This document shows positions 1-9,146 of a stretch of 64,000 bases of DNA, piece by piece (position 1 is the stretch's first letter; every line of letters begins with the position of its first letter). A program made the translations under genes and the position numbers. The stretch lies in contig NZ_CP138858.1 of assembly GCF_033878955.1 (NCBI RefSeq), positions 4,491,001 through 4,555,000 on the forward strand. The letters run 5' to 3'. The notes below the pieces were generated by a model. That model ran no database searches. It saw only the letters and a program-made list of their open reading frames with translations, and was not told where the DNA came from. The DNA is from Coraliomargarita algicola (GTDB lineage Bacteria; Verrucomicrobiota; Verrucomicrobiia; Opitutales; Coraliomargaritaceae).

Positions 1-1
1 T

Positions 2-1177
2 GCCGCCAGTTCGGCAAAAGGCGAGTTTCTTGCCATCATGAGTCATGAGATTCGCACCCCGATGAATGCGATTATTGGCTATACGGATTTGCTGGCACAG
101 ACGGATCTGTCTGAGATCCAGAGTGAGCATGCGGCCATCATTAAGCGTAGTGGGCGTGCCTTATTAGATCTCATCAATAACATACTGGACTATTCCAAAA
201 TTGAGTCACGTTCATTGGAGTTGGAAGTTCGGGAATTTGATTTGGAGCAGGTGATTTGCGAGTCACTGGAGAGCATCTTAGTTGCGGCTAAGGAGAAGGG
301 AATCAAAGTTGATTATGACATGGATGATGATCTCCAGGAAGCGTACATCGGCGATGCTCATCGAGTCCGGCAGGTGCTCTTGAATCTCGCAAATAATGCC
401 GTGAAGTTTACGGCCGAGGGAGAGATTTTGATTCGTGTTGAGTTGGAAGCAAACGAGGCTGATTTAGCCTATGATCGTTTGCATTTTATTGTCAGTGATA
501 CTGGCTGTGGGATCGCTGAAGATAAATTTGAGCGACTTTTCCGGGCCTTTAGTCAGGTGGATTCGTCGACCACAAGAGTCTTTGGTGGGAGTGGACTGGG
601 CTTGATTATTTCGAAGCGATTGATTGAACGCATGGATGGAGAGATCTGGGTGAAAAGCCAAGTCGGGGAGGGCAGCCAGTTTCATTTTAGAATTCACTTA
701 CTACGCACGGATCATGAAGTGCGCACGCACGCTCCCTTCGCTTCGCAAGCCGCAAGCGATGATAGTCTGGAAGTTAGTTTTGCGGCGACGTATCCTCTGC
801 GAATTTTACTTTGTGAAGACGACAAAGACAATCGTTGGGTGATTCGTGAGTTACTGGAAATGTTAGGTTATCGTCCCAATATTGTGGAATCTGGGGAGGA
901 CGCTTTGGAGCAACTGAAACATCGTGCGTATGATGCTGTGTTGATGGATGTGCGTTTGCCTGGCTTGAGTGGGATTGAATTGACGCAGGCAATTCGTAGT
1001 GGCGCAGAGAAGATCGAAAAGGCGGATCAGGACATCATCGCTGTCACGGCTTACGCGATGAATGAAGATCGTGAAAAATGCCTGAATGCCGGTATGAACG
1101 ATTATATTCGCAAACCGGTGGAAATTATTGAACTCAAAGATGCGCTTAGGCGTGCCTGTCAGAGTTCCAGAGCATAA
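2..1177 (+). CDS. Hybrid sensor histidine kinase, 3' part (5' end outside the window)
   Basis: Two-component hybrid kinase that autophosphorylates on histidine and passes the phosphate to its own receiver domain. The frame is open from base 2 and the first visible residues already lie in the HisKA helix (AKGEFLAIMSHEIRTPMN), so the sensor part and true start lie upstream. The H-box histidine is in SHEIRTP. The ATPase domain follows with an N box (LLNLANNAVKFT), a G1 box (DTGCGI), an F box (FRAFSQVD) and a G2 box (GGSGLGL). After a short linker comes a receiver domain (LLCEDDKDN) with the phosphoacceptor Asp in VLMDVRLPG near base 947 and the conserved Lys in IRKPVE. The input signal cannot be known from this window. 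The gene ends 23 bases before the acyltransferase gene on the same strand. Confidence 0.95.
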   Translation, partial: AASSAKGEFLAIMSHEIRTPMNAIIGYTDLLAQTDLSEIQSEHAAIIKRSGRALLDLINNILDYSKIESRSLELEVREFDLEQVICESLESILVAAKEKGIKVDYDMDDDLQEAYIGDAHRVRQVLLNLANNAVKFTAEGEILIRVELEANEADLAYDRLHFIVSDTGCGIAEDKFERLFRAFSQVDSSTTRVFGGSGLGLIISKRLIERMDGEIWVKSQVGEGSQFHFRIHLLRTDHEVRTHAPFASQAASDDSLEVSFAATYPLRILLCEDDKDNRWVIRELLEMLGYRPNIVESGEDALEQLKHRAYDAVLMDVRLPGLSGIELTQAIRSGAEKIEKADQDIIAVTAYAMNEDREKCLNAGMNDYIRKPVEIIELKDALRRACQSSRA

Positions 1178-1200
1178 ACTGCGGAACCTAGGATTTTTTA

Positions 1201-1905
1201 ATGTCAAAAATAGAGCCCAAATTGATTGATTTGCAACGGGTGCTTTCCGGTTCGAATTGTCCGCAGTTGCTGATTCAAGCAATCGCGCCGTTTGTTGAAC
1301 GTGCGCTGGGGATTGACGGAGTGAATCGCATCTATGCCGATGTGCACGCGCAGTTGGATGATACTGAAAATGACGAAGCGTTTTTCATGAAAACCTTACG
1401 TGTGATGGGCGTGCATTTTGAAGTTGATAGTCAGGATTTTGAACGAATCCCGAAAGAGGGCCCATTGATCGTGATTGCTAACCATCCCTTTGGCGGGATT
1501 GATGGCGTGGTGTTGGGGGCGCTGATTAAAGGCGTGCGGCAGGACGCTAAGTTGATGGGGAACTATTTACTGGCGGAGATGGAGGGCATTCGAGGCAGTA
1601 TCATTCGAGTCGATCCCTTTGGGAGTGAGGCTTCGGCACGGGCAAATCTAAGTGGGATGCGTGATGCCATCCGCTTGTTGCGCAGTGGGGGCTGCCTCGG
1701 TGCGTTTCCAGCGGGAGAAGTTTCTAGTTTGCGTTTAAAGAGTGGTGCGGTGGTGGACCCTGCGTGGACTGGGCACATTGTGAACCTTGCGCTGAAAACC
1801 CGAGCGAAAATACTCCCCGTCTATTTTGAAGGCCGTAATAGGTACCGTTTTTCAGGCGGCTGGCTTGCTGCATCCGCGCTTGCGAACCGCTCTGTTAGCG
1901 CGTGA
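1201..1905 (+). CDS. OlsF-like acyltransferase, N-terminal PlsC domain (frameshifted)
   Basis: First half of a two-domain lipid acyltransferase. It holds the PlsC-type O-acyltransferase domain: the acceptor motif is ANHPFGGIDG (the usual NHxxxxD form), followed by RVDPFGSEASARANLSGM and a substrate-site motif GAFPAGEVS. Up to LPVYFEGRN the frame matches the family. After that the frame gives RYRFSGGWLAASA and stops, which is not family-like. The family sequence (FQAAGLLHPRLRT) continues in the next frame, in the following entry. Removing one T from the five-T run at 1848-1852 joins the two halves into one protein of about 620 residues. Known family: OlsF and related proteins acylate ornithine or another amino acid to make aminolipids. 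The actual substrate here is not known. Confidence 0.8.
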   Translation: MSKIEPKLIDLQRVLSGSNCPQLLIQAIAPFVERALGIDGVNRIYADVHAQLDDTENDEAFFMKTLRVMGVHFEVDSQDFERIPKEGPLIVIANHPFGGIDGVVLGALIKGVRQDAKLMGNYLLAEMEGIRGSIIRVDPFGSEASARANLSGMRDAIRLLRSGGCLGAFPAGEVSSLRLKSGAVVDPAWTGHIVNLALKTRAKILPVYFEGRNRYRFSGGWLAASALANRSVSA

Positions 1906-3070
1906 GTTTGCGCGTGCCAGAGGGCGGGAGTTGCGGCTTAAAGTTGGTGAGCTGATCGATCCTAAACGTTTGGAGACGTTTGAGAATAAAGAGGCGGCCA
2001 CGGAGTTTTTACGTTTGAAAACGTATACGCTCAAAGATTTGAAAAAAAAGCAAAGTCGCATGCGACTACGTTTGCCTTTCCGATCCGCCTCTGCCGAGCA
2101 GGCGATTCAGCCCTTGGCTCCTGCGCAGTTGCCACATCGTTTGGAGCAAGAGGTCGAAGCCTTGCCCGCGGAGCTGCGTCTAGTCGAGCACGGTGATTTT
2201 GCGGTTTATTATGCGGACTCAGATCAGATTCCGACTGTGTTGAAAGAGATTGGACGATTACGTGAAGAAACTTTCAGAGCGGTGCAGGAGGGCACAGGGC
2301 GAGCCACCGATCTCGATGAATTTGATACCTATTACCTGCATTTGTTTATGTGGAACCGTGTTGAACGTGAGATCGTAGGCGCGTACCGCATTGGCTTGGC
2401 AGACGAGATTGTGCGAGAATTTGGCAAGCAGGGCTTGTATACTTCGACGCTCTTTCGCTATCGGTCCCAGTTTTTGCAAAGGCTGGGGCCGGCGGTTGAA
2501 TTAGGACGTTCCTTTATCTGTATCAAATACCAGAAGCGCCATGCGTCGCTCGCGCTTATCTGGCGAGGTATCGGCGAGTTTATCGTCAGGCATCCACAAT
2601 ACCGCACTTTATTTGGGCCTGTGAGTATCACCGATGCCTACAATAGTATTTCGAAAGATTTAATGGTGCACTTCTTTCGTGAGCATAATTTCGACGATGA
2701 AATGTCGCAGTTTGTGAAGCCGCGCAAGTCGCCAAAGTCGTTTAAAATGTTGAAGGGCGTATCTTTAAAGCACATCGGTGAATCAATTCGATCGGTCGAT
2801 TCGGTTTCTGCAATTGTCTCGGGCTTTGAGGCGGATCAGAAGGGTGTGCCGATTTTATTGCGTCATTATTTGAAACTCAATGGTGTCTTGCTCAGTTTTA
2901 ATGTGGACCCGGCCTTTAGTGATGTGATCGACGGACTGATACTGGTGGATCTGTGTAAGACTGACCCGAAAGTTTTGCAGCGGTATTTGGGCAAGGAGGG
3001 CTACGCAACTTTTACTGATTTTCATGCAAAGGAGGGCTCGGCAGAGGTGCCTGTGAGCGCGCCGGGCTGA
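1826..3070 (+). CDS. OlsF-like acyltransferase, C-terminal GNAT/hemolysin-type domain (frameshifted)
   Basis: Second half of the same broken gene. The listed TTG start is only the first possible start in this frame, because the sequence before FQAAGLLHPRLRTALLAREF belongs to the other frame. After a linker that pairs with the PlsC half comes an Acetyltransf_5-type GNAT domain: FAVYYADSDQIPTVLKEIGRLREETFRAVQEGTG, then TYYLHLFMWNRVEREIVGAYRIG and ELGRSFICIKYQKRHASLALIWRGIG. In OlsF-type enzymes this domain performs N-acylation of the amino acid before the PlsC domain adds the second acyl chain. The downstream glycosidase gene is convergent and ends 4 bases away. If the frameshift is real the enzyme is probably inactive; if it is a sequencing error the gene is intact. 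Confidence 0.8.
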   Translation: MKAVIGTVFQAAGLLHPRLRTALLAREFARARGRELRLKVGELIDPKRLETFENKEAATEFLRLKTYTLKDLKKKQSRMRLRLPFRSASAEQAIQPLAPAQLPHRLEQEVEALPAELRLVEHGDFAVYYADSDQIPTVLKEIGRLREETFRAVQEGTGRATDLDEFDTYYLHLFMWNRVEREIVGAYRIGLADEIVREFGKQGLYTSTLFRYRSQFLQRLGPAVELGRSFICIKYQKRHASLALIWRGIGEFIVRHPQYRTLFGPVSITDAYNSISKDLMVHFFREHNFDDEMSQFVKPRKSPKSFKMLKGVSLKHIGESIRSVDSVSAIVSGFEADQKGVPILLRHYLKLNGVLLSFNVDPAFSDVIDGLILVDLCKTDPKVLQRYLGKEGYATFTDFHAKEGSAEVPVSAPG

Positions 3071-3074
3071 TCCC

Positions 3075-5696
3075 TTACTGCAATTCGCAGATCACAATAT
3101 CACGGCGGCGAGATTCGGGGACCACATGCTCGAGTATTACTTCTCCGTTGGTGATATGACCTTGCACGACGGTGTTGCCCGGGGCTTGGAATTTAAATTT
3201 ACAGTTCCAGTCCTTGGGCCACGCGGGGCAGAGGTAGATGCTGTTTCCTTTCCAGTTCCAAAGCATGTATTGCAGCGTGGATTCTACGATGCCTCCCGAC
3301 TCCATATTCGGGACGTAGTCAGGCTCCGCACTGTATTGAAACGGCGGAAAGCGGAAGTATACCTTTGTCTGGCCGTTGCGCCCTTCGTTCACCCGGCTCA
3401 ACACGCCCTGTTTGGCGCGCTCGGCGAGGCCGAGAATTGCTGCGCAATAGTCGGCGTAGTGCCAACCTTCGCTGCCGTTGTCGTCGAGGTGAAGCGTATT
3501 GAGCGCGAGTTGATAATCTTGTTCCGATGTGCCTGCTTCCCGGAACATGTAGGCCCGGTAAGGCCAAATCGCATACAGTGTGGCCCGATCGGCACCTTGG
3601 GTCTTTGTAGACTCGTTGTCATAGGGATCTGCGTAGGGGAGTAGCCCCTGTTCGTTATTGCGTCGCACACCTGTTGGCATCGAGGGCGCATCGTTGAGCA
3701 CGCGCTTCCACAATTCAACGGCTTCCTCCTTAACGCCTGGTAGACCGGACAGCGCAATCAGTCGTGGCAGTTGTGTATGCATGAGTGCGACACCTGCAAT
3801 CGGATTGATCGGCACGTAGCCGTCGTCATAGAATCGTACGTAAACTTCAGACTGCAGGCAGGGCCATAGCACTATTTTGCCGTGGTCGTCGCGGGGATAA
3901 AATTGCTCAAAGAAGCGGAATAGACCTTCGGCATACGGCACGAGTGAGTTTGCTAGAAAAAACTCGTCCTTTGTTAGCTCGTAGTAGTCGATCATGTATG
4001 GTAAATATTCGTCGGCTACGTCAGTAGTGTAGCGATAAGCGGCGCCTCGTTCGAGCCCCACGGCCTCTGGAACAATGCGGGTGCGCCATTCTTCGCCACG
4101 TTGAATAAAGTGTTCTTTACGGGTGGCCTCCCACGATGCGATGCCTGCGATGGTAAAGCAGTTCTCTAGGCTGGTGTATTTTTTCGTTGTTTGTTTCCAC
4201 GCTTGAGAGGTGATTGCGGGCCACTGATACCAAGCACGCGCCTGGTCGTAGTCGCCGGTTAACAACATTGGATTGTAAGTGTGGCGTGTGTTCTGCGACC
4301 GATCCGAGGCGCCCCAGTAGCGGAAGTCTGCCGTCATTCTGAGGGAAGGGTCTTTGGGATAGACGCCAACACCAACCGGATGGTATGCCTCTGGCAATTC
4401 CACGTCTTGAAAATCAACGTTGAAGATCCCTCCGTTAAAAGGGATGCGCCAAGTCTCTTCCAGTGTGCCAGTCTGGCAGGCATAGAGAAAGCGTTGATGG
4501 AGGTAAAAGCTGGTAATCCTCCAGGCTTCTTCACCCTCGGTGATGAGGAGCTGGCTCCTGTCCCAATAGCCGTGCCACCAATCGAGATGTGCCTTCCAGG
4601 CGGTTTCGATCTCTAGCGCTTTGTTTGTCTCGGCCTGCGCTTGGATGAGTGGAAGCCATTTGTCTGGTGTCGCCTTCTTTTCCTGCGAGTATCGCAGCAC
4701 GTTGATATCTGCCCGGCTACGAGTCACCGGCTGCGAGCGCAAGGTTGTGGCATCGACAGAGGTCAATCCGTCGCCTTCGACCAAGGCACCAAAAGTGACT
4801 GTTGTGTAACGTGGGATGGACTCTGCACCAGGAAGGTTCTGCTGGATCAGGTCTCCTTCGGATTCGCCGCGGTATGAGGTGGTCGTTCGCGGATCGTGGT
4901 AGCACCAGATGAGTTGATTTGGATGATCCGGAAGAACGATGTCGGCATGGTGTTCGCCTTTGACCTCATGTGTTCTCCATGAGTCGTTCTTGACGGTCAT
5001 GACGACTTCCCGAGTCGCGAATAATTCAGTATGAATGACTGCGCGATTCTTATCGACCCACACTTTGACTTGGTTCTCTCCGTCCCCGATGTAGATGGCA
5101 GCTTCGCTCAGGACCAGCGTTTGTTTGTAGGTGCCCGCGCCAGCGGCCTGCTTGAAAATGGATGGCTCCAAGCTGATGCGTACTTGTCCGATTTTTCTTA
5201 GACTGAAACAGCTGTTCGGCCCCTCGCCGTCGCCAGTCTGTGCAAAAGCGTCTAACTTGCCAATGAGGAGACCCACGTCGCCGTTCGGATACGTCCAGAC
5301 ATTTAGGGAGAGATCGCCATTGCCTAGCGGCATGGAGTCGCGGGCATTGACGCCAAGCGTATCGAAGGTGAAATTATATCGATCGACCTCATTGGCCAAA
5401 TCAATCGGCGAGGTCGGGTCGTTGATTAGCACCTGAGTCTCGACCGAGGTTTCTGAGCCATGTTCGTCGACCGCGACTGCGCGGATGGTATGTCTTCCCC
5501 GCCTCGCGGTCGTCCATGCGAAGTGATAAGGCGCTCTGGTACTTGCGATCAAAGATGAGCCGTCATAATAGCGCACGGTTGTGATTGAGCCTTTGTTGGG
5601 GGACGGCTGAACGTCCACTTGCAAGGGAATGCAGGCGCCAATATTGTAAGAAGCTTTGAGGGGTAGAAATGATAGGGGTGAATGGGGCATTCGCAT
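3075..5696 (-). CDS. DUF5703 / GH95-like six-hairpin glycosidase
   Basis: 873-residue putative carbohydrate-active enzyme. An N-terminal Ig-like module (about residues 20-95, PSPNKGSITTVRYYDGSSL to QVLINDPTSP) leads into a DUF5703 domain (about 105-390), recognised by SMPLGNGDLSLNVWTYPNGD and by GKLDAF followed by LRKIGQVRISLEP. An (alpha/alpha)6-like domain follows (about 400-800) and then a small beta domain. Related proteins act on glycans, but I cannot name the linkage. No signal peptide is visible, and the codon just before the ATG is an in-frame TAA, so there is no room for one upstream. Either the enzyme is cytoplasmic or the secreted 5' end was lost. It is unrelated to the efflux genes downstream on the strand. 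Confidence 0.75.
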   Translation of the reverse strand: MRMPHSPLSFLPLKASYNIGACIPLQVDVQPSPNKGSITTVRYYDGSSLIASTRAPYHFAWTTARRGRHTIRAVAVDEHGSETSVETQVLINDPTSPIDLANEVDRYNFTFDTLGVNARDSMPLGNGDLSLNVWTYPNGDVGLLIGKLDAFAQTGDGEGPNSCFSLRKIGQVRISLEPSIFKQAAGAGTYKQTLVLSEAAIYIGDGENQVKVWVDKNRAVIHTELFATREVVMTVKNDSWRTHEVKGEHHADIVLPDHPNQLIWCYHDPRTTTSYRGESEGDLIQQNLPGAESIPRYTTVTFGALVEGDGLTSVDATTLRSQPVTRSRADINVLRYSQEKKATPDKWLPLIQAQAETNKALEIETAWKAHLDWWHGYWDRSQLLITEGEEAWRITSFYLHQRFLYACQTGTLEETWRIPFNGGIFNVDFQDVELPEAYHPVGVGVYPKDPSLRMTADFRYWGASDRSQNTRHTYNPMLLTGDYDQARAWYQWPAITSQAWKQTTKKYTSLENCFTIAGIASWEATRKEHFIQRGEEWRTRIVPEAVGLERGAAYRYTTDVADEYLPYMIDYYELTKDEFFLANSLVPYAEGLFRFFEQFYPRDDHGKIVLWPCLQSEVYVRFYDDGYVPINPIAGVALMHTQLPRLIALSGLPGVKEEAVELWKRVLNDAPSMPTGVRRNNEQGLLPYADPYDNESTKTQGADRATLYAIWPYRAYMFREAGTSEQDYQLALNTLHLDDNGSEGWHYADYCAAILGLAERAKQGVLSRVNEGRNGQTKVYFRFPPFQYSAEPDYVPNMESGGIVESTLQYMLWNWKGNSIYLCPAWPKDWNCKFKFQAPGNTVVQGHITNGEVILEHVVPESRRRDIVICELQ

Positions 5697-5734
5697 TTAT
5701 ATAGTTAAATTATTTTCTGTTCCTGTTTAAGTGA

Positions 5735-7252
5735 TTACTTACTGGGGGAGGTCTCTGCGGGGATAAACTTTTCGCGAAGGTCTTCTAAGATCGAGTAAAA
5801 TGCGGGGACTAAGAGCAGGGTGATGAAGGTGGCAAAGAGCACGCCGAAGCTGAGGGAGATGGCCATGGGAATGAGGAATTGCGCTTGTAGGCTGGTCTCA
5901 AATAGCACTGGCAAGAGGCCGGCGAAGGTGGTGAGTGAAGTGAGGATGATTGGGCGGAAGCGTAAGGCGCCGGCTTCTTCGATGGCTTTGCGCAGAGGCA
6001 TGCCTTGGGCACGTTCTTGATTGATGAAATCGACCAGCACCAGGCTGTCATTGACCACCACACCGGCAAGTGCGACGAAGCCGAGTACGGACAGGATGCT
6101 CATGGGCTGTCCCATGATGATGTGGCCGCCGATGGCTCCGATCAGGCCGAAGGGGATGACGATCATCACGATGACCGGCTGAATATACGATTTGAGTGGG
6201 ATCGCGAGTAGGGCGTAGATGATGAAGAGCGCGATTAGCGTCATTTGTTGTAGGCTGGCAAAGATGTCGGCTTGTTCGCGGGCTTCTCCCTCGAAGGTCC
6301 AGGACACGCCGGGATAGTCTTTCATCAGGCTGCTGAGAAAGCCGTCCAGCTCTTGCTTCCCTTTGAGGTCGGCCTTGATGAGGCCGAGGTCGGCGATGTT
6401 TTTGTCGGCGTCGGCGGTGATGTTGATCACGCGTCGGCGGTCGACGCGGGTGATGGAAGAAAAGCCGTCGGTGATTTTGAAATCGGCGACTTCATCGAAG
6501 GGGACCTCGTGCCCGTCGAAGGTGCGGATGCGTAGGTCTTCGAGGTTCTCGACGGACTGTCGTTCGTCGAGTGGATAGCGCACCATGACCTTGATGTCGT
6601 CACGACCGCGTTGAATGCGTTGGGCTTCGACGCCGTAGAAGGCGGCGCGCACTTGGCGACCTAGATCGGATTGGCGCAGCCCGAGGGGTTCGGCGCTGGG
6701 GTGGATGTCGAGTTTGATTTCTCGTTTGCCGCTGCTGTAGTTGTCTTTGATGTCGAAGAGCCCTTCGTAGGTGGCGAGTTTCGCTTTGATCGCTTCGGAG
6801 ACGGCTTGCAGGCTGTCGAAATCGCGGCCGGAGAGTTGTATGTCGATCGGCATGCCGGCCGCACCGGCTGCATTGGCATTGAAGGAGAGCTCTTTCACGC
6901 CGGCTACCGGGCCGATCATATCGCGCCAGCGATTCGCGAGATTGGGCGCGGAGAGTGATTCGATATTGCCGCCGCCGGGCAAGTCTTCGCGTTTGACCAG
7001 TTCCACTGCAATCTCGGCGATGTGGGTGCCGGTGCCGCTGCCACTGGCATTTATGGGGTCTCCATTGCCTTCAAAGGGTTGCCCACCGATGGTGATGACG
7101 ACGTTGTCAAAGGGCTCGCCGTGGCCTTCTTCTTTGACCTCTTCGATCAACTGATTGAGCCCGTCATTCATTTGTTCAATCGCGCGGGTGGTGAGTTCGA
7201 CTGGGGTGCCTTCGGGCATTACGAGTTTGGCGACGATGTAGTCCGAGGGCAC
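5735..7252 (-). CDS. RND efflux permease, C-terminal half (frameshifted)
   Basis: C-terminal half of an AcrB-type RND transporter subunit of the inner membrane, which pumps substrates outward using the proton gradient. It begins in family sequence (PSDYIVAKLVMPEGTPVELTTRA, second porter domain), and the last third holds the second set of membrane helices (LIALFIIYALLAIPLKSY, FVALAGVVVNDSLVLVDF, RFRPIILTSLTTFAGLLPVLFE). The nominal start overlaps the end of the upstream half by 34 bases in another frame. One extra base in the run at 7253-7257 (five G on the plus strand) would restore a single protein of roughly 1,060 residues. Last gene of the TetR-TolC-adaptor-permease operon. Confidence 0.9.
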   Translation of the reverse strand: MPSDYIVAKLVMPEGTPVELTTRAIEQMNDGLNQLIEEVKEEGHGEPFDNVVITIGGQPFEGNGDPINASGSGTGTHIAEIAVELVKREDLPGGGNIESLSAPNLANRWRDMIGPVAGVKELSFNANAAGAAGMPIDIQLSGRDFDSLQAVSEAIKAKLATYEGLFDIKDNYSSGKREIKLDIHPSAEPLGLRQSDLGRQVRAAFYGVEAQRIQRGRDDIKVMVRYPLDERQSVENLEDLRIRTFDGHEVPFDEVADFKITDGFSSITRVDRRRVINITADADKNIADLGLIKADLKGKQELDGFLSSLMKDYPGVSWTFEGEAREQADIFASLQQMTLIALFIIYALLAIPLKSYIQPVIVMIVIPFGLIGAIGGHIIMGQPMSILSVLGFVALAGVVVNDSLVLVDFINQERAQGMPLRKAIEEAGALRFRPIILTSLTTFAGLLPVLFETSLQAQFLIPMAISLSFGVLFATFITLLLVPAFYSILEDLREKFIPAETSPSK

Positions 7253-8919
7253 GGGGGAAAGAAGACAAAGGGCAGGTGCTTGCCCGCCAGCATGCCGAAC
7301 ATGATCATAAGTGTGCCGACAAAGGCGGCCACCGTGGCGTAGCGAAACTGTATCGCGCGTTTCATTACCGGTCGATAGCGATGCTCGATGAAGCGTTCCA
7401 AGCCGTCGGCTACTTTGCGCTGTTGTCGTTGTAGCCAGTTAATTTCTCCACGACTGCCGCCGCCTACGTTGCACAGCGTGAGGTGGTAGGGGAGCACTAG
7501 TTTTGACTCGATTAAGGACCAGATCAAAGTCGCGATCACCACCACTGGGATCGGGTAAAAGAATTTACCTAGAAAACCCGGGATGGTGAGGATGGGCAGA
7601 AAAGCCACGATGGTGGTGAGCACCGCAAAGGTGACCGGAATCGAAACGCGCTTGGTGCCGGCGACAGAGGCTTCCACACCGGGGCCGCCGTGTTTTTGAA
7701 ATTGAGTAAACACACTCTCGCCCACGATGATCGCGTCGTCCACCACGATGCCGAGCACCAGTATGAAGCCGAAGAGCGAGGCCAGATTGATACTGATGCC
7801 CAACATCGGCAGGAAGAGCATCGAACCGAGAAAGGAAATCGGGATGCCCAGCATCACGAAGAAAGCGAGTGAGGGACGTAGGAAGAGCGTCAGGATCAGC
7901 AGCACCAAGAGCAGGCCGTAGAGGCCGTTCTCGATTAGCATCTGCAGGCGTCCTTTGAGGTAGTAGGTGAAGTCGCGAAAGGCTTCGACTTGAATGCCGG
8001 CTGGCAGGTCGGCATCGATCGTTTGGGCGAAACTTTGCACGCGTCCGGATACATCCAGTGCGCTCTCGTCGCCCACGGCATAGATGCGCAGTAGCACCGC
8101 GCGTTGACCATTGAATTCAGTGATGAGGGGATCGTCCACGAAGCCGTCCTCCACGCTGGCGAGGTCGCGCACGCGCACGACACTGCCATCGGCGCGAGTG
8201 ATGACAGGCATATCTTCGAAGCCCGCGCCGGTGTAGGCTTTGCCTGTGGTGCGTAAGAGAATTTCGCCCCCGCGGGATTTGATCGAGCCGCCGGGGATGT
8301 CGACGGATGTATTGCGGATGGCTTGCACCACGTCGTCGAAAGTGAGGCCGTATTGGCGTAGTGCGATTTCAGATACGTTGATTGAAATCTCAAATTCAGC
8401 GACGCCTTTGATGTCTACTTGTGTGATGCGCTCGCGGACGTTGAGCTCATCGCGAATATACTCGGCCAGTTCTTTGAGCGTTTTGACATCCGCATCGCCA
8501 TAAACTGCGAGTGAGATCACTTCATTGCGAAGGAGCAGTTCTTCCACCTGCGGTTCTTCCGCTTCTTCCGGGAAGTTATCGATGGCATCGACGCGCACTT
8601 TGATTTTGTCGCTGACTTCGGTGGCGTCGTAGCCGCGTTCGACTTCGACCAATACCGAGCCATAGCCTTCGCCGGCGGTGGCAGTTATTTTTTTGACGCC
8701 GTCGACGTCTTGGATGCGGTCTTCGATCAGCTCGATAATGCCGCTTTCCACTTCCTCCGGGGCGGCGCCGGGGTAGGGCACGGCAACGCTGACCATGTCG
8801 AGGTCTAGCTCAGGAAATAGCTCCAGCTTGATACTCATCGCCGTGAAGAGGCCTGCGACAATGATAATGCCTGCGAGCAGATTGGCGGCGACGCCGTTTT
8901 GTGTGAACCAACGAATCAT
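7219..8919 (-). CDS. RND efflux permease, N-terminal half (frameshifted)
   Basis: N-terminal half of the same RND permease. It begins with the first membrane helix (MIRWFTQNGVAANLLAGIIIV), then the porter domain (VAVPYPGAAPEEVE, with the typical PGA motif) and helices 2-6 (LYGLLLVLLILTLFLRPSLAF, FGFILVLGIVVDDAIIVGES). The VVDDAIIVGE segment is the helix-4 signature that carries the proton-relay aspartates in this family. Family sequence runs to HLPFVFFPP and then turns into CPRTTSSPNS and a stop, so the frame is lost at the C-run. The array of seven-base repeats lies directly upstream, between this start and the stop of the adaptor gene. Confidence 0.9.
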   Translation of the reverse strand: MIRWFTQNGVAANLLAGIIIVAGLFTAMSIKLELFPELDLDMVSVAVPYPGAAPEEVESGIIELIEDRIQDVDGVKKITATAGEGYGSVLVEVERGYDATEVSDKIKVRVDAIDNFPEEAEEPQVEELLLRNEVISLAVYGDADVKTLKELAEYIRDELNVRERITQVDIKGVAEFEISINVSEIALRQYGLTFDDVVQAIRNTSVDIPGGSIKSRGGEILLRTTGKAYTGAGFEDMPVITRADGSVVRVRDLASVEDGFVDDPLITEFNGQRAVLLRIYAVGDESALDVSGRVQSFAQTIDADLPAGIQVEAFRDFTYYLKGRLQMLIENGLYGLLLVLLILTLFLRPSLAFFVMLGIPISFLGSMLFLPMLGISINLASLFGFILVLGIVVDDAIIVGESVFTQFQKHGGPGVEASVAGTKRVSIPVTFAVLTTIVAFLPILTIPGFLGKFFYPIPVVVIATLIWSLIESKLVLPYHLTLCNVGGGSRGEINWLQRQQRKVADGLERFIEHRYRPVMKRAIQFRYATVAAFVGTLMIMFGMLAGKHLPFVFFPPCPRTTSSPNS

Positions 8920-8924
8920 TTATT

Positions 8925-9127
8925 GATGGGTGATGGCGGATGAATGATGGCGGATGAGTGATTGTGGATGAGTGATGGCGGATGAATGATGGCGGATGAG
9001 TGATTGTGGATGAGTGATGGCGGATGAATGATGGCGGATGAGTGATTGTGGATGAGTGATGGCGGATGAATGATGAGTGATGGCGGATGAATGATGAGTG
9101 ATGGCGGATGAATGATGGTGGATGGGT
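8925..9127. repeat. Heptamer tandem array, 29 units of GATNNNN
   Basis: 203 bases made of exactly 29 consecutive seven-base units, each starting GAT. Units are GATGGCG, GATGAAT, GATGAGT, GATTGTG and, at both ends, GATGGGT. A higher-order period of 42 bases (six heptamers) is repeated three times without change at 8932-8973, 8974-9015 and 9016-9057. Then two 21-base units follow (9058-9078, 9079-9099) and a partial one. It separates the adaptor stop from the permease start inside the operon. It reads open as a His/Ser-rich peptide on the minus strand, which is a result of the period being a multiple of three and not evidence of a gene. Confidence 0.95.
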
Positions 9128-9146
9128 GATTCGTTATTATTCATCA

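Noticed and set aside
863..1282. 139-codon minus-strand frame over the kinase end
   Set aside because: It is the antisense of a clear receiver domain and the next gene start.
1826..1905. Programmed +1 frameshift in the acyltransferase
   Set aside because: The slippery run would allow it, but there is no stop codon or stimulatory structure at the site, and a second gene in the window has the same kind of homopolymer break.
8925..9127. CRISPR-like array
   Set aside because: The units are contiguous seven-base repeats with no spacers and no cas genes nearby.
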